From contig NZ_MQWC01000004.1 in assembly GCF_002954405.1 (NCBI RefSeq), positions 3,948,613-4,012,612 on the forward strand: a stretch of DNA of 64,000 bases. Reading direction: 5' to 3'. The position numbers and the translations under genes are program-made. The notes beneath the pieces were generated by a model that was not told the origin of the DNA, did not search any database, and saw nothing but the letters and a program-made list of their open reading frames with translations. Shown here one piece after another: positions 43,092-53,525 of this stretch. Within the stretch, counting starts at the first letter, position 1. Each line of letters opens with the position of its first letter. This stretch comes from Salinibacter sp. 10B. GTDB taxonomy: Bacteria; Bacteroidota; Rhodothermia; Rhodothermales; Salinibacteraceae.

Positions 43092-43616
43092 ATGGTCGCA
43101 ACAAGCGTACGCATCTTTTTGCTCACGCTCATCTGGGTGGCGCTACAAGGCACGCTCAGCGTGGGTAACGTGCTTTTGGGGGTGCTTTTCGGCGGAGCCA
43201 TTCTCCGCGTGACTCGTCCGCTCTTCGACGTGGAGGACCCGACCGAGTCGCGTCGGCTGAGCGAGGGCGTGCGTCCCTTGATCCGGACCTGGCGCGTGCT
43301 TGTGCTCCTGCTGGTCTTTCTGCGAGAACTGATGGTGTCGGCCCTTCAGGTGGCCCGCTATACGATCCAGCCGACCCTCGACATCCAACCGGCGATTATT
43401 CGGTATCCCCTGGATGTGACGACGGGCCGTGAAATCACCGTATTGGCCAATCTCATCTCGCTCACCCCCGGTACACTAAGCCTTGATGTCTCGCCGGACT
43501 GCGACTTCCTGTATGTACATGCCATTTCCGTGGAGACTGAGGACGGAGCGGATGTCATTGACGACATCAAGGGCTCGTTGGAGAAGCACGTTCGCCGAGC
43601 GCTCGGCCCGCGGTGA
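43092..43616 (+). CDS. mrpE: Mrp Na+/H+ antiporter subunit E
   Basis: A 174-residue subunit with two N-terminal helices and a soluble C-terminal domain. LVFLRELMVSALQVA, GREITVLANLISLTPGTLSLDVSPD and FLYVHAI form the MnhE signature. The last gene of the permuted antiporter operon. It is followed after 89 nt by an unrelated phosphopantetheinyl transferase gene. Confidence 0.93.
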   Translation: MVATSVRIFLLTLIWVALQGTLSVGNVLLGVLFGGAILRVTRPLFDVEDPTESRRLSEGVRPLIRTWRVLVLLLVFLRELMVSALQVARYTIQPTLDIQPAIIRYPLDVTTGREITVLANLISLTPGTLSLDVSPDCDFLYVHAISVETEDGADVIDDIKGSLEKHVRRALGPR

Positions 43617-43705
43617 GGTTCCCTTGGAGAGTCGCGTCCTAAACGGGGGATAGGAATGCGGGTCTGTGGGACATTCCCCATTTTGCCGGCCATTGTAGCC
43701 CCATA

Positions 43706-44356
43706 ATGATGGACTCATTTGCCCAGTTGTTGCCGTCGTCCGTCCGGGCGCGAGCAGTGGTGTACGAAGAAGAGGCAGCCGAAACGTGGCACCGATGGCT
43801 GTCGCATGAGGAATCGGCTTGTCACGCCTCGTTTGGGTCGGAAAAACGCCGGCAGGAGTTCGTGGCGGGGCGCGCCGCAGCTCGTCGTCTTCTGGCCGAT
43901 TGTCTCAACTGTGCGCCGGGCGAGGTTCCTCTCCGACGGGCTGACGATGACGCTGTGGACGTAGAGGCGACCGACTGGCACGTGTCGATTGCTCACTCCG
44001 GTCTTCGGGCAATTGCGGCCTGTGCGCAGCACCGGATTGGGGTTGACCTGGAGCGGATCCAGCCGCGAGATTCAGCGATTGCCCGCTTCCTGTTCGCGCC
44101 CGAGGATCGGGGGCTCGTAGAGGCTCTTCCCTACAGTTCGGATGCATCGCTCATCCTTTGTTGGACACTGAAAGAAGCGACGCTAAAGGCGCGGCGGTCC
44201 GGCTTCCGAACCTCTCCAAAAGCTCTCATGCTCGACGTTCAGCCAGAGGCGGGACGGGCAACGGTTCGGATCAAGGAGGAGCGCCAGTGGACGGTTCGCT
44301 TTTCTCGACTCGACGGCTTCTGGGCAGCGATTGCAGTTCCGAGTTCGAGATCGTGA
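43706..44356 (+). CDS. 4'-phosphopantetheinyl transferase, Sfp type
   Basis: A 216-residue two-lobed transferase that attaches phosphopantetheine from CoA to carrier proteins. HVSIAHSG, RIGVDLERI and LCWTLKEATLKARRSGF provide the magnesium ligands and the W-x-x-K-E-A/S-x-x-K motif of the Sfp/Gsp group, rather than the shorter AcpS. FVAGRAAARRLLAD is the upstream family element. No polyketide or peptide synthetase is nearby, so it probably serves fatty-acid or general carrier proteins. ATG 43706 and 43709 are both possible starts. Confidence 0.88.
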   Translation: MMDSFAQLLPSSVRARAVVYEEEAAETWHRWLSHEESACHASFGSEKRRQEFVAGRAAARRLLADCLNCAPGEVPLRRADDDAVDVEATDWHVSIAHSGLRAIAACAQHRIGVDLERIQPRDSAIARFLFAPEDRGLVEALPYSSDASLILCWTLKEATLKARRSGFRTSPKALMLDVQPEAGRATVRIKEERQWTVRFSRLDGFWAAIAVPSSRS

Positions 44357-44634
44357 GCGATTTAAGAAGCTGTTTTGGGTGCATACGCTGTGGGTCCGGC
44401 AGGACGCAACGATTGTCCTCCGAATGGAAGCCGTTGTCAATGAACGGACTCTTGTATCCGTTTGCGTCTCCGCCCGGCACGGGAGAGCCCCTTCGTTCAA
44501 ACATCTGTATCCTCCAGTCGTACCAACAGGTGGAAGCGCTTTCAAATTATAGGAAAAATCGAATCCCCCCTTCTGACTCTGGGTATTGAGTGTAGCCTGC
44601 CTCTCCGTTCTGTTCTCACAGTTGGTTTTTCCGA

Positions 44635-47600
44635 ATGGACGTCGACCGCTATCAGCCCACCCATCCCGTACGTTTCGTTACTGCCACGAGCCTGTTCGAC
44701 GGGCACGACGCGGCGATCAACATTATGCGTCGGATTTTACAGGCTACCGGAGCAGAGGTGATTCATCTGGGACACAATCGGTCGGTGAAAGAGATTGTGG
44801 ACACCGCGATTCAAGAAGACGCCCAGGGCATTGCCGTGTCCAGCTACCAGGGTGGGCATATGGAGTACTTTAAGTATATGCACGATCTGCTGGAGGAGCG
44901 AGGGGCGGGGCACATTCGGGTCTATGGGGGCGGCGGCGGTGTCATTGTGCCAGAGGAGAAGAAAGAGCTGGAAGCCTACGGCATCGCCCACATTTATTCA
45001 CCCGATGAGGGCATGGAGATGGGCCTTCAGGGCATGATCAACGACATGGTGAAGGAATGCGACTTCCCGGTGGTGGACGCAGACTTTCACGTGCCGGAGG
45101 ACGTGCCGAAACGAGATTCTCGCGTCGTTGCTCGACAACTTTCACGCGTCGAGGCGCCGGAGCCGGAGCGGGCGGCGGTCGTGGTTGGGGCTGAGCAAGA
45201 GGTTGAGGCGCCTTCTACTGATGGAGAACCAAGAGGGGATGGGAGTCCAGAGGCATTGGACGTGGGAGCCTTGAAGGTTGAAGGGGCGAGAGCGCCAACA
45301 CTGGGGATCACCGGTACGGGGGGGGCTGGAAAGTCAACGCTGACCGACGAAATTGTGCGGCACTTCCTCAATGACTTCGACGACCTGGAGGTTGCGGTCC
45401 TGTCGATCGATCCGACCCGCCGCCGTACGGGCGGGGCGCTCCTGGGCGACCGCATCCGCATGAACGCCATCTACGGCCCGAACTCGGACCGCGTATACAT
45501 GCGCTCCTTCGCTACCCGGGAGGCCAACCGCACGACCACCGAGGCGCTCAAGGAAGCGATTGGCGTGTGCCAGGCCGCCGCCTACGACCTCATCGTCGTG
45601 GAGACGGCGGGCATCGGGCAAAGCGACACGGAGATTGTGGATCTCACCGATCTCACGCTCTACGTGATGACGCACGACTTCGGTGCGCCGACGCAGCTGG
45701 AGAAGATCGGGATGCTCGACCTTGCCGACTTTGTGGCGATCAACAAGTTCGAAAAGCGGGGCTCCGAAGACGCCCTGCGCGACGTGCGGAAGCAGGTACA
45801 GCGCAACCGTGTCCGCTTTGACGAGGATCCGGAGGACATGCCCGTCTACCCCACGATGGCGGCGCACTTCGGCGATCCCGGCGTGACGCGTCTCTACAAG
45901 GCTCTCCTCGACCGCCTCAATGAGGACCTCGACTTCAACCGCGAGACCCAGACGTACGCGGGAGAGGTGCCGGAGCCGGACCCTGCCGAAGTGTCCATCA
46001 TCCCCCCCGAACGGGAGCGCTACCTAGGCGAGATTGTGGAGACCTGTGAGCAGTATCGCGACTGGGCGGAGCAGCAGGTCGAATATGCGCGCAAATGGGG
46101 GGAGGCGAAGGGGGCCCGCGAGCAGGTAGAGGACTGGGCGCCGGAGGATCAGAAGCAGATTGAGGGGCGCCTTGACGAGATGCAGCAGCACTGGTGGGAC
46201 AAGCTCGATAAGCAATGCAAAGACATTCTGGACGGCTGGGACGACTTGGCGGAGGACTATCAGGAGGAGGAGTTTACCTACACGGTTCGCGGTCGCGACT
46301 TCACCGTGCCCCTCTACCGTGAGAGCCTGAGCGGCACCAAGGTTCCGCGCGTCGCCCTGCCCAAGACGGAGGATCCTGGAGAGCGACTGGAGTTCGCTCT
46401 GCTCGAAAACCTCCCCGGCTACTTCCCTTATACGGCGGGCGTCTTTCCCTTCAAGCGCGAAGGCGAAATGCCGACTCGTCAGTTTGCGGGCGAGGGCTCG
46501 CCGGAGCGCACCAACCGTCGCTTTCACCTCGTCTCGCAGGGCGACGAGGCCAACCGCCTCTCCACCGCCTTCGACAGCGTCACCCTCTACGGTCACGACC
46601 CCGCGGAGCAGCCCGACGTGTACGGCAAGGTCGGCAACGCAGGCGTCTCCATCTGCACCCTCGACGACATGAAGAAGCTCTTCTCGGGCTTCGACCTCTG
46701 CGACCCGAAGACGAGCGTGTCGATGACGATTAACGGCCCGGCGCCCATGTTGATGGCCATGTTCTTCAACGCGGCCATCGACCAGCAGATCGAGAAGTAC
46801 CTGAAGGAAGAGGGCCGATGGGAGGAAGCCGAATCGGTGATTGACGAGAAACTGGGGGATGATCGTCCGGAGTACGTGCCGTATGGCCCGGACGGACGAG
46901 AGGACAAGCTGCCCGAGACCCACGACGGCAGCGGGCTTGGCCTGTTGGGCACGAGCGGGGAGGAGCTGGTGGAGTGGGGCGTGCTCGACCGCGAGAAATA
47001 CGAGGACATCAAGGCCGAGACGCTCAATGTCGTCCGCGGCACAGTGCAGGCCGACATTCTGAAGGAAGACCAGGCCCAGAATACCTGCATCTTCTCCACG
47101 GACTTCTCCCTCCGGATGATGGGGGACATCCAGCAGTACTTCATCGACTGGGACGTGCGGAACTACTACTCGGTGTCCATTTCCGGCTACCACATCGCCG
47201 AGGCCGGAGCCAATCCCATCACGCAACTGGCCTTCACGCTGGCCAATGGCTTCACGTACGTGGAGTATTACCTGAGTCGAGGCATGGACATCGACGACTT
47301 TGCCCAGAACCTCTCGTTTTTCTTTTCGAACGGCATGGATCCGGAGTACAGTGTTATTGGACGGGTGGCGCGTCGCATCTGGAGCGTCGCGATGCGGGAC
47401 CTTTATGGGGCCAACGAGCGCTCACAGAAGCTGAAGTACCACATCCAGACCTCCGGTCGTAGTCTGCACGCGGAGGAGATCCAGTTCAACGACATCCGCA
47501 CCACGTTGCAGGCACTGATGGCTATTTACGACAACTGTAACTCCTTGCACACCAATGCCTACGACGAAGCCATCACCACGCCGACGGAAGAGAGCGTGCG

Positions 47601-48141
47601 GCGCGCCATGGCCATCCAGCTCATCATCAACAAGGAGCTGGGCATGACGATGAACGAGAACCCGCTCCAGGGCTCCTTCATCATCGAGGAGCTGACGGAC
47701 CTGGTGGAAGAGGCCGTGATGCAGGAGTTTCGTCGCATCAACGACCGGGGCGGCGTGCTGGGGGCGATGGAGTCGATGTATCAGCGTGGCAAGATTCAGC
47801 AGGAATCGATGAAATACGAAGAGCAGAAGCACTCCGGTGAAAAACCCGTCATTGGGGTCAACACCTTCACGAAGGAAGAGGAGAATGGAGAGGTCTCCGA
47901 GACGGAGGTCGACCTGATGCGGTCGTCGACGGAGGAGAAGGAGCACCAGCTCCGCAATCTCCACGCCTTTCAGGAGCGTTACGTCGATAAGAACGACGCT
48001 ATGCTCGCCGAGCTCAAAGAAGCGGCCCGCGAGGGCGAGAACACGTTCGAGGTCCTCATGGACGCCGTGAAATACTGCTCGCTCGGGCAAATCACAGAGG
48101 CGCTGTTTGAGGTTGGCGGAGAGTACCGGCGGAATATGTAG
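44635..48141 (+). CDS. icmF: Fused isobutyryl-CoA mutase IcmF
   Basis: A 1168-residue three-part B12 enzyme. Residues 1-150 form the cobalamin-binding domain ([18 protein letters not shown], with His24 as lower axial ligand). A G-protein chaperone of the MeaB type follows with [16 protein letters not shown] near 224-239. The mutase barrel occupies about 545-1168, with [34 protein letters not shown] and [16 protein letters not shown]. By family it interconverts isobutyryl-CoA and n-butyryl-CoA and repairs its own cofactor through the GTPase. The Phe in YTAGVFPF fits IcmF rather than methylmalonyl-CoA mutase. The linker after the B12 domain (residues 155-220) is long, acidic and low-complexity, making the protein larger than usual. 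Confidence 0.93.
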   Translation: MDVDRYQPTHPVRFVTATSLFDGHDAAINIMRRILQATGAEVIHLGHNRSVKEIVDTAIQEDAQGIAVSSYQGGHMEYFKYMHDLLEERGAGHIRVYGGGGGVIVPEEKKELEAYGIAHIYSPDEGMEMGLQGMINDMVKECDFPVVDADFHVPEDVPKRDSRVVARQLSRVEAPEPERAAVVVGAEQEVEAPSTDGEPRGDGSPEALDVGALKVEGARAPTLGITGTGGAGKSTLTDEIVRHFLNDFDDLEVAVLSIDPTRRRTGGALLGDRIRMNAIYGPNSDRVYMRSFATREANRTTTEALKEAIGVCQAAAYDLIVVETAGIGQSDTEIVDLTDLTLYVMTHDFGAPTQLEKIGMLDLADFVAINKFEKRGSEDALRDVRKQVQRNRVRFDEDPEDMPVYPTMAAHFGDPGVTRLYKALLDRLNEDLDFNRETQTYAGEVPEPDPAEVSIIPPERERYLGEIVETCEQYRDWAEQQVEYARKWGEAKGAREQVEDWAPEDQKQIEGRLDEMQQHWWDKLDKQCKDILDGWDDLAEDYQEEEFTYTVRGRDFTVPLYRESLSGTKVPRVALPKTEDPGERLEFALLENLPGYFPYTAGVFPFKREGEMPTRQFAGEGSPERTNRRFHLVSQGDEANRLSTAFDSVTLYGHDPAEQPDVYGKVGNAGVSICTLDDMKKLFSGFDLCDPKTSVSMTINGPAPMLMAMFFNAAIDQQIEKYLKEEGRWEEAESVIDEKLGDDRPEYVPYGPDGREDKLPETHDGSGLGLLGTSGEELVEWGVLDREKYEDIKAETLNVVRGTVQADILKEDQAQNTCIFSTDFSLRMMGDIQQYFIDWDVRNYYSVSISGYHIAEAGANPITQLAFTLANGFTYVEYYLSRGMDIDDFAQNLSFFFSNGMDPEYSVIGRVARRIWSVAMRDLYGANERSQKLKYHIQTSGRSLHAEEIQFNDIRTTLQALMAIYDNCNSLHTNAYDEAITTPTEESVRRAMAIQLIINKELGMTMNENPLQGSFIIEELTDLVEEAVMQEFRRINDRGGVLGAMESMYQRGKIQQESMKYEEQKHSGEKPVIGVNTFTKEEENGEVSETEVDLMRSSTEEKEHQLRNLHAFQERYVDKNDAMLAELKEAAREGENTFEVLMDAVKYCSLGQITEALFEVGGEYRRNM

Positions 48142-48453
48142 CGGGCGGGGAAGGCCGTGGGGTTGGGCACTAGAGAAAGCCCGCAGTCGGAACGATGCTC
48201 CCGACAGCGTATTCTTCGTGCCAAGGGACGGGTGTTCAGAACGAGTCCGGAGGATCTCCAGGGGAGGGACCGTACGCCCATTTGATGAGGATCAGGATAC
48301 GTTTTGCCCTACGAGCAAATTGCGGTTGCATGTTCGCTCGTCCCCGCACATCTTGTAGGTATGTAGATTCACCACTCCGTTATTCATGAGGCCGAGCCGA
48401 TCCGGACGGACGTTTGTTTCGGGGCGGGCCTCATCATCATTGTACCCAGACCC
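48142..48453. other. Intergenic, no gene seen
   Basis: A 312-nt gap after icmF. GCGGGC (48141-48146) can pair with GCCCGC (48179-48184), which may act at the icmF 3' end, and ATGAGGCC (48386-48393) with GGCCTCAT (48427-48434) just before the next gene. No T-tracts, operators or coding frames stand out. Confidence 0.35.
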
Positions 48454-48996
48454 GTGGATATCGAGAACGAAACTGTAGTCATCCCGCGTAAGGAAAACAC
48501 CACTAAGAGCGAGGAGCCGGTTGAGGTGTGGCCACTCGTCGAGGCGTCCCTCGACTCAATCGAGGCCGACCCGACGACCCGACAAGCCGCCCAGGCGGCT
48601 CTGGAGGTCAGTGACGGCTGTGCCACGCTCGCAAACTTCTTGCTGAGTCAAGAGGACGAGGTGCCGAAGTTGGACTTTCAGTCCAAGGTCCCGCTTCTCG
48701 TTCGGGCCGCCAAGCTGGCACAGGACGACGGCGGTGTTGACAGCATCTATGACCCGGACGAGGGAATGCTGTACTTCGAAACCGACGATCACCCGTTTGC
48801 CTTTCCCGTCCACGAGGAATGGACGGTGGACTGGGAGCGTGTAGCCGATGAGGTGCAAGAGGGGTATCCCTGGGACGGCACCGAAACCGAGGTGTGGGCG
48901 CTCGACTGGCTGATGGCCTACCTCGAAATTCCGTCTGACGACTACATGGTCGACGACGAAGATGAGGACGACGACCAGTACTACAGTCGCATCTGA
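48454..48996 (+). CDS. Acidic soluble protein, unknown
   Basis: A 180-residue protein starting at GTG 48454. It is strongly acidic, ending in YMVDDEDEDDDQYYSRI, a pattern expected of a halophile cytoplasmic protein. SDGCATLANFLLSQEDEVPKLDF and YDPDEGMLYFETDDHPFAFPVHEEWTVDWERVADEV look structured. No signal peptide or membrane segment; no family was recognised. The upstream frame is open to 48384 without another good start. It is convergent with the metallo-beta-lactamase gene 24 nt away. Confidence 0.55.
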   Translation: MDIENETVVIPRKENTTKSEEPVEVWPLVEASLDSIEADPTTRQAAQAALEVSDGCATLANFLLSQEDEVPKLDFQSKVPLLVRAAKLAQDDGGVDSIYDPDEGMLYFETDDHPFAFPVHEEWTVDWERVADEVQEGYPWDGTETEVWALDWLMAYLEIPSDDYMVDDEDEDDDQYYSRI

Positions 48997-49020
48997 CGTC
49001 CTCCTCTCTGGAGCGGGGAA

Positions 49021-49851
49021 TTAGAGGGTGAGGCCCTCGTACGCAGCCGTGCAGTCGATGCCGTGGGGCGCAAGTTGCTCCCGCGCTCGGGATTGCATCG
49101 TGTCGAGGGCCTCGTCCGACCGGTCCGGGTCGTGGTGGAAAAGAACGAGGTGACCGACGTCTGCCTCTGCGGCGAGGCGGCACACGTCCGTCAGTACGCT
49201 GTGTCCCCAGCCCGACTTTTCTGGCATGTCGTCCTGGATGTACTGAGCGTCGTGGATGAGCACGTCGGCCCCGTTGCAAAAGGACACGAGCTCATTGAAC
49301 GACGTGACGGCCGCCCCGGGGGGATCGATTTCGTTGTCGGGAATATGGACGGCGGTCCGTCCGTTCAATGAAATGCGATATCCGTATGCGCCGCCCGGAT
49401 GATTGACGGGGCGTCGAGAAAGGGGGAAGCCTTGATCGTTCAAGAACGCCATCCCATTTTCCTGTACGCGGTGGAGCGTGGCAGGAATCTCCATCTCGGT
49501 CAGCGGAAAATGAAAGCCGTCAAAACGCTCCAGGAGGCACCACTGCGTGTCCTCATAGTTGTGGTCCACAAGATGGATGGTGCGTTCCTCTTCGTAGACC
49601 GGTTTGAAGAAGGGAAAGCCCTCCACGTGATCACTGTGCACGTGGGTGAGGACAATATATATCGACTTGTCCGTTCCTAGGAGTTCGTGTCCAAGGCGCC
49701 GGATACCCGTGCCGGCATCGATAACGAGAAGGCGGTCCTCCGCCTCAACGGTCACGCAGGAGGTGTTGCCCCCGTAGCGTTGATTCTTCGGGGTGGGGGC
49801 GGGGATGGAGCCCCGTGTGCCCCAACAGGTGATCTGCATGGCAAAAGACAT
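49021..49851 (-). CDS. Metallo-beta-lactamase-fold hydrolase
   Basis: A 276-residue MBL-fold protein. The zinc motif is LTHVHSDHVEGFPFF (HxHxDH), and further ligands are in SRRPVNHPGG, DVLIHDAQY and HLVLFHHDPDRSDEAL. MQITCWGTRGSIPAP with RYGGNTSCV is the N-terminus of the RNase Z-related cyclic-nucleotide phosphodiesterase-like subgroup. Substrate cannot be fixed from sequence: cyclic nucleotides, nucleic acids or phosphodiesters are candidates. The start at ATG 49851 gives MSFAMQITCWG; ATG 49839 is an alternative. It is preceded, on the same strand, by arcA 126 nt away. Confidence 0.82.
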   Translation of the reverse strand: MSFAMQITCWGTRGSIPAPTPKNQRYGGNTSCVTVEAEDRLLVIDAGTGIRRLGHELLGTDKSIYIVLTHVHSDHVEGFPFFKPVYEEERTIHLVDHNYEDTQWCLLERFDGFHFPLTEMEIPATLHRVQENGMAFLNDQGFPLSRRPVNHPGGAYGYRISLNGRTAVHIPDNEIDPPGAAVTSFNELVSFCNGADVLIHDAQYIQDDMPEKSGWGHSVLTDVCRLAAEADVGHLVLFHHDPDRSDEALDTMQSRAREQLAPHGIDCTAAYEGLTL

Positions 49852-49977
49852 GGATCCCCTCGAAAAACGGGTGCGATCTCCCGTAAACATAAGGAGCACA
49901 TTGGCCAAAGCAAATCGGGGAAGAAGCAGCCGTTCTGGAGCGAATCCAGAGCGGAGCGTTTCCTATTCTCCCGATTC

Positions 49978-51276
49978 CTAGGCGTTGTCCCCCGTCGGCT
50001 GAGTATGGCGGGCCACCGGAAGGGTCATGCAGCGCGGACCGCCCCGTCCTCGAGACAGCTCGGTACCGGCCAACTGGATGGCGACTTTTTCGGAGCCGGG
50101 GACGAAGGGACTCGACTCGTAGTATGACAGGAAGCTCTCGGCGGAAACGACACGATACCCGTGCTCCTGAAGAAGGTTGAAGGTGCGCCGATTGCGCTCG
50201 TAGCCTAGGATGGCACCGGGAGCAGCGGCAAACACATTGGCTCCGTCGGTCCACTGTTCGCGCTCCTGGTGAAGCCGCTCGGTTCCTCCACAGGGAATGT
50301 AGGTCAATTCCCGATCAAGCAGATCGTCGAGTGTATCTCGGAAGTTGGGCCGCATGTCGGTCATGAATTGCCCCGGCTCGTCGGAGGGCATGAGGTGCAT
50401 TGCGTAGCCGAAGCCGTGGGACTCCAGAAGGGGCGGGAAGGCAATGACCTCCGTTGGGGAGGCAAAGGTAAACACCGTGTCGAGGTGCATTGTCGCCCGG
50501 CGGCGCGGCAGGTCTACGGCAACGACGTGCTCGACCGGGGTCCGCTCGAACAGCTCGTGGGCGATGGTCATGATCGCGCCGAACGAAGTGCGCTCCGAGT
50601 GTCCGATGAGAACCGTATCGGGGCTGGCGACGAGCAGGTCGCCTCCTTCGAACGTCACGCCGGGGGGGAGTTCAATCACCTTGTCGCTGTATGGAGCGAA
50701 GCGGGGATGGTGATTGAGGATAACATTGATGATGATGCTCTCGCGAGTGCGGGCGACGGTGGCCGCATGGCTCAGGATGATGTGGTCGTGGACAACGGCG
50801 GCCAAATCCCGCGTGAACATCAGGTTGGGCACGGGCTGCACACGGATGGGGAGGTCCGACTCGCCCGTAAGGGCAAACTGTTGTAGGTCCTGCGGCGAGA
50901 ACTGCTTCAATTCGTTCTCTACAGTGCCCAGGTTCTGTTCGGGGAGGCTCCGGCACAGCTTTTCTACGAATGTGTGGCGTGCCTCCTCCTTCTTAAAGGC
51001 CTCCAGGAGCAGATCGCTAATCTGCAACACCGTTTCCGGCCGGCCCACAATCTTCTCGAAGATTGAGCACATGAGTAGGTGCTCTTTTCGGGCGTTCCCT
51101 ACGAACAAAATGTCGTCGAAGAGAAGCTCTTCACGGTTATCGGGGGCCACCAACTCCATCTCCTGCCCTGGGGTATGGACAATCACCTGCTTCAGAAGAT
51201 GAGCCTCAGCCGGAATTCCAAAGACGTCCTCGGCACTGTCGGTGGAGGGAGGAGACGGGGCATCGATCGTGTCCAC
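49978..51276 (-). CDS. arcA: Arginine deiminase
   Basis: A 432-residue enzyme converting arginine to citrulline and ammonia. VHTPGQEMELVAP, NLMFTRDLAAVV, GVTFEGGDLLV, ATMHLDTVFTF and GRGGPRCMTLPVAR are the catalytic blocks; Cys416 is the nucleophile and the His of MHLDTVF and the acidic residues complete the site. In other bacteria it starts the ATP-yielding ArcABC pathway, but no ornithine carbamoyltransferase or carbamate kinase is adjacent, so its pathway role here is open. Slightly longer at the N-terminus than typical. Confidence 0.93.
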   Translation of the reverse strand: MDTIDAPSPPSTDSAEDVFGIPAEAHLLKQVIVHTPGQEMELVAPDNREELLFDDILFVGNARKEHLLMCSIFEKIVGRPETVLQISDLLLEAFKKEEARHTFVEKLCRSLPEQNLGTVENELKQFSPQDLQQFALTGESDLPIRVQPVPNLMFTRDLAAVVHDHIILSHAATVARTRESIIINVILNHHPRFAPYSDKVIELPPGVTFEGGDLLVASPDTVLIGHSERTSFGAIMTIAHELFERTPVEHVVAVDLPRRRATMHLDTVFTFASPTEVIAFPPLLESHGFGYAMHLMPSDEPGQFMTDMRPNFRDTLDDLLDRELTYIPCGGTERLHQEREQWTDGANVFAAAPGAILGYERNRRTFNLLQEHGYRVVSAESFLSYYESSPFVPGSEKVAIQLAGTELSRGRGGPRCMTLPVARHTQPTGDNA

Positions 51277-51673
51277 AGTAGAGAGGAGCAGTAATTCAAA
51301 GGATGAGGGAGGATACCAAACCTTTCTGGGAGGAAGGTGTGCCCGAGTGGACGTAGAGACTGTTTTGAATTTTGCCGGTCTGGGCGTGGAGTCTGTACGT
51401 CAGCACCGGGGCCCCCGCAGTACAGAAAAAGCTCGATAGACCGACATGAGCGATTCGCAGCAACGCGTTCTACACCCTCGTTTGAGGGCGAAACAGTCTC
51501 TGGTTATCACTCCCCGTAGATCTATACACAGTGTCCAGGGGCGAATCGATTCCGAGTGCCTCTTCATCCAATGGAGGGTTTGCATTGGAGGACGGGAGGG
51601 CGCCGTTCGCTAAGGGCACGAGTTCTGTACGGGACGGAGCTCGGAAATGGGCATCCACCTTCGGGAGACGGCA
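51277..51673. other. Intergenic, no gene seen
   Basis: A 397-nt gap upstream of arcA (transcribed leftward), so its promoter should lie here. A small CCCTC-GTTT-GAGGG hairpin is at 51475-51488, and a short direct repeat of ATGGAGG/TTGGAGG occurs near 51570-51590. No coding frame is convincing. Confidence 0.4.
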
Positions 51674-51859
51674 TTAATCTTCAGATCCGCTCAGCAGACG
51701 AAGGAGGAAGAGAACCACAAGAACAACGACGCCGGCTTTGAGGGTCAGCCAGAGGAGGGTGCTGGCTACGTCCACAAGGACGCCCAGCAGACTAAGGCCG
51801 ATGAGGGCTAGGAGGCCGTAGACAAGCCACCGAAGCACCGTGTCGAGGTCAAGATCCAT
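51674..51859 (-). CDS. Small membrane protein, unknown
   Basis: A 61-residue protein with a short polar start (MDLDLDTVLRW) and two hydrophobic helices (LVYGLLALIGLSLLGVLVDVA and LTLKAGVVVLVVLFLLRLL). ATG 51859 begins just before the first helix; a longer frame to 51907 looks unconserved. Family unknown. It is 133 nt downstream of truA on the same strand. Confidence 0.5.
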   Translation of the reverse strand: MDLDLDTVLRWLVYGLLALIGLSLLGVLVDVASTLLWLTLKAGVVVLVVLFLLRLLSGSED

Positions 51860-51992
51860 AGGACGAGAGGAACAATGAGAGAATAGACTCACCCCGAATA
51901 CGCCCATCGGGGCTTGGATGTTACCGACTCGTGGAAGGGGGCAGCGGAGGGGGGATCGGGGTGCGCTCCTTCCAGGAAGAGGGGCGGCCCGA

Positions 51993-52778
51993 TCAGGAGG
52001 GGCGAGCGGGGGACGCTTCGGCGTGTTCGGTCCAGAGATCTGTTTCGTACTGAACTGTTTTCAGGACCAACCCCTCTGGCGGCATGGACGGACCGGCAGC
52101 GCGACGGTCTCGGGCATCGATCACAGTGGGAAGGGCATCGGCGGGACGCTTTCCATGCCCGATTTCGATAAGAGTGCCTACAATGGCGCGGACCATTCCG
52201 TGCAGGAACCGGGTGCCGGCAATCTCGAACCGCCAAAAACCGCGACGACACTCCTGTACCCAGCGGGCATGCGTAAGTGTACAGACGCGATTTTTGGTTT
52301 CCGACTGAGTGAGACAGAAGGACCCAAAGTGCTGGGTTCCGATCAGGTCGGGCGTAGCGGCCGCCATTCGTTCGAAGTGGGGGACGGGACGAACGTGGGT
52401 GCGGCGGCGGCGCTCCAGGGCGCAGGGCTGTGTGTGGAGGAAATAGTGGTACCGGCGATGGCGAGCATCGTAGCGGGCGTGGAAGTGGTCGGGCGCGCGT
52501 TCAACGCGTCGCACGGCGATCGCGGCGGGCGTGAGCCCGTTCAGAGAGCCGCGCAACCGAAAAGGATCTCGGGGAGAAGGAAGATCGACGTGCGCAACCT
52601 GCCCATGTGCATGAACACCCGCATCCGTTCGTCCGGAGCCCGTTACCCGGCAGGCGGTGGACGCGAGGGTCTCAACCGCCTCTTCGAGCGCTCCCTGGAT
52701 CGTAGGGACGTCGGGTTGGATCTGCCATCCGTGGAAGTCGGTGCCGTCGTATTCGACGAGCATGCGGTAGCGAGGCAT
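51993..52778 (-). CDS. truA: tRNA pseudouridine(38-40) synthase TruA
   Basis: A 261-residue enzyme that isomerises uridines 38-40 of tRNA anticodon stems. [17 protein letters not shown], the catalytic Asp in [17 protein letters not shown], and RRYHYFLHT and [17 protein letters not shown] are the TruA motifs. The start at ATG 52778 gives [12 protein letters not shown], the normal N-terminus; the open frame further upstream is not conserved. Divergent from aroK, with a 183-nt region between them. Confidence 0.95.
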   Translation of the reverse strand: MPRYRMLVEYDGTDFHGWQIQPDVPTIQGALEEAVETLASTACRVTGSGRTDAGVHAHGQVAHVDLPSPRDPFRLRGSLNGLTPAAIAVRRVERAPDHFHARYDARHRRYHYFLHTQPCALERRRRTHVRPVPHFERMAAATPDLIGTQHFGSFCLTQSETKNRVCTLTHARWVQECRRGFWRFEIAGTRFLHGMVRAIVGTLIEIGHGKRPADALPTVIDARDRRAAGPSMPPEGLVLKTVQYETDLWTEHAEASPARPS

Positions 52779-52961
52779 GAATGGGAGCGAAGCGGTTGTG
52801 GGGCAGGACAATCGTAGGGAAGAGGCGCGTGAGCAGAGGCCCGAACTCCGGAGGAACGGGCTGGTTCTACGGAGTTGTGTTGGGAAACGGGCTGAACGGA
52901 CGTCGTTACAGCACAAAGCATCTGCACATCAGACTCCAACGTTTAAAAGGTATACCCCGGA

Positions 52962-53513
52962 ATGCGTTTGTACTTAAACGGCTTCATGGCAAGTGGGAAA
53001 TCCACCGTCGGGCCGCGCGTAGCGGCCCGGTTGGGCATGACCTTTCTCGATCTGGATCGCCTCATCACGGCCCACGCTGGGCGCTCCATTCCCGATATTT
53101 TTGCTGAGGATGGGGAAGAGCACTTCCGTCATCTGGAACGCACGGCCTTGCGCCAGACGGCGGAGACGGACGAGCTCGTCGTGGCACTAGGCGGCGGCGC
53201 CCTCATAGATGAGGAAAATCGGGCGTTTGCGAAGGCACATGGCCGCGTGGTGTACTTGAAGGTAGATCCGGAGACCGTTCTGGAACGCGTGGCGGACGAG
53301 GCCGATCAGCGTCCCCTCTTGCAGGACGACGACGGGGAAGCGCTATCGGGCTCAAACATGCGAGCGCGAATTGAGCAAATGTTGTTCGATCGACGCTCTG
53401 CCTACGAGGATGCACATCACACCGTGGATGCTGCACGTTCGGTCGATGCGGTCGTTTCCCGCTTGCAGCAGATCGGGAAGGCACACGGGGAAGGAACGAC
53501 GTCGGGGGCGTAA
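52962..53513 (+). CDS. aroK: Shikimate kinase
   Basis: A 183-residue P-loop kinase of the shikimate pathway that forms shikimate 3-phosphate. GFMASGKST (residues 7-15) is Walker A; FLDLDRLIT, EEHFRHLERTALRQ, ALGGGALID and RPLLQ provide shikimate and ATP contacts. Length is normal. No other aro genes are adjacent. It is convergent with the DUF819 gene, with 12 nt between their stops. Confidence 0.93.
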   Translation: MRLYLNGFMASGKSTVGPRVAARLGMTFLDLDRLITAHAGRSIPDIFAEDGEEHFRHLERTALRQTAETDELVVALGGGALIDEENRAFAKAHGRVVYLKVDPETVLERVADEADQRPLLQDDDGEALSGSNMRARIEQMLFDRRSAYEDAHHTVDAARSVDAVVSRLQQIGKAHGEGTTSGA

Positions 53514-53525
53514 AGGAACAGCGTC

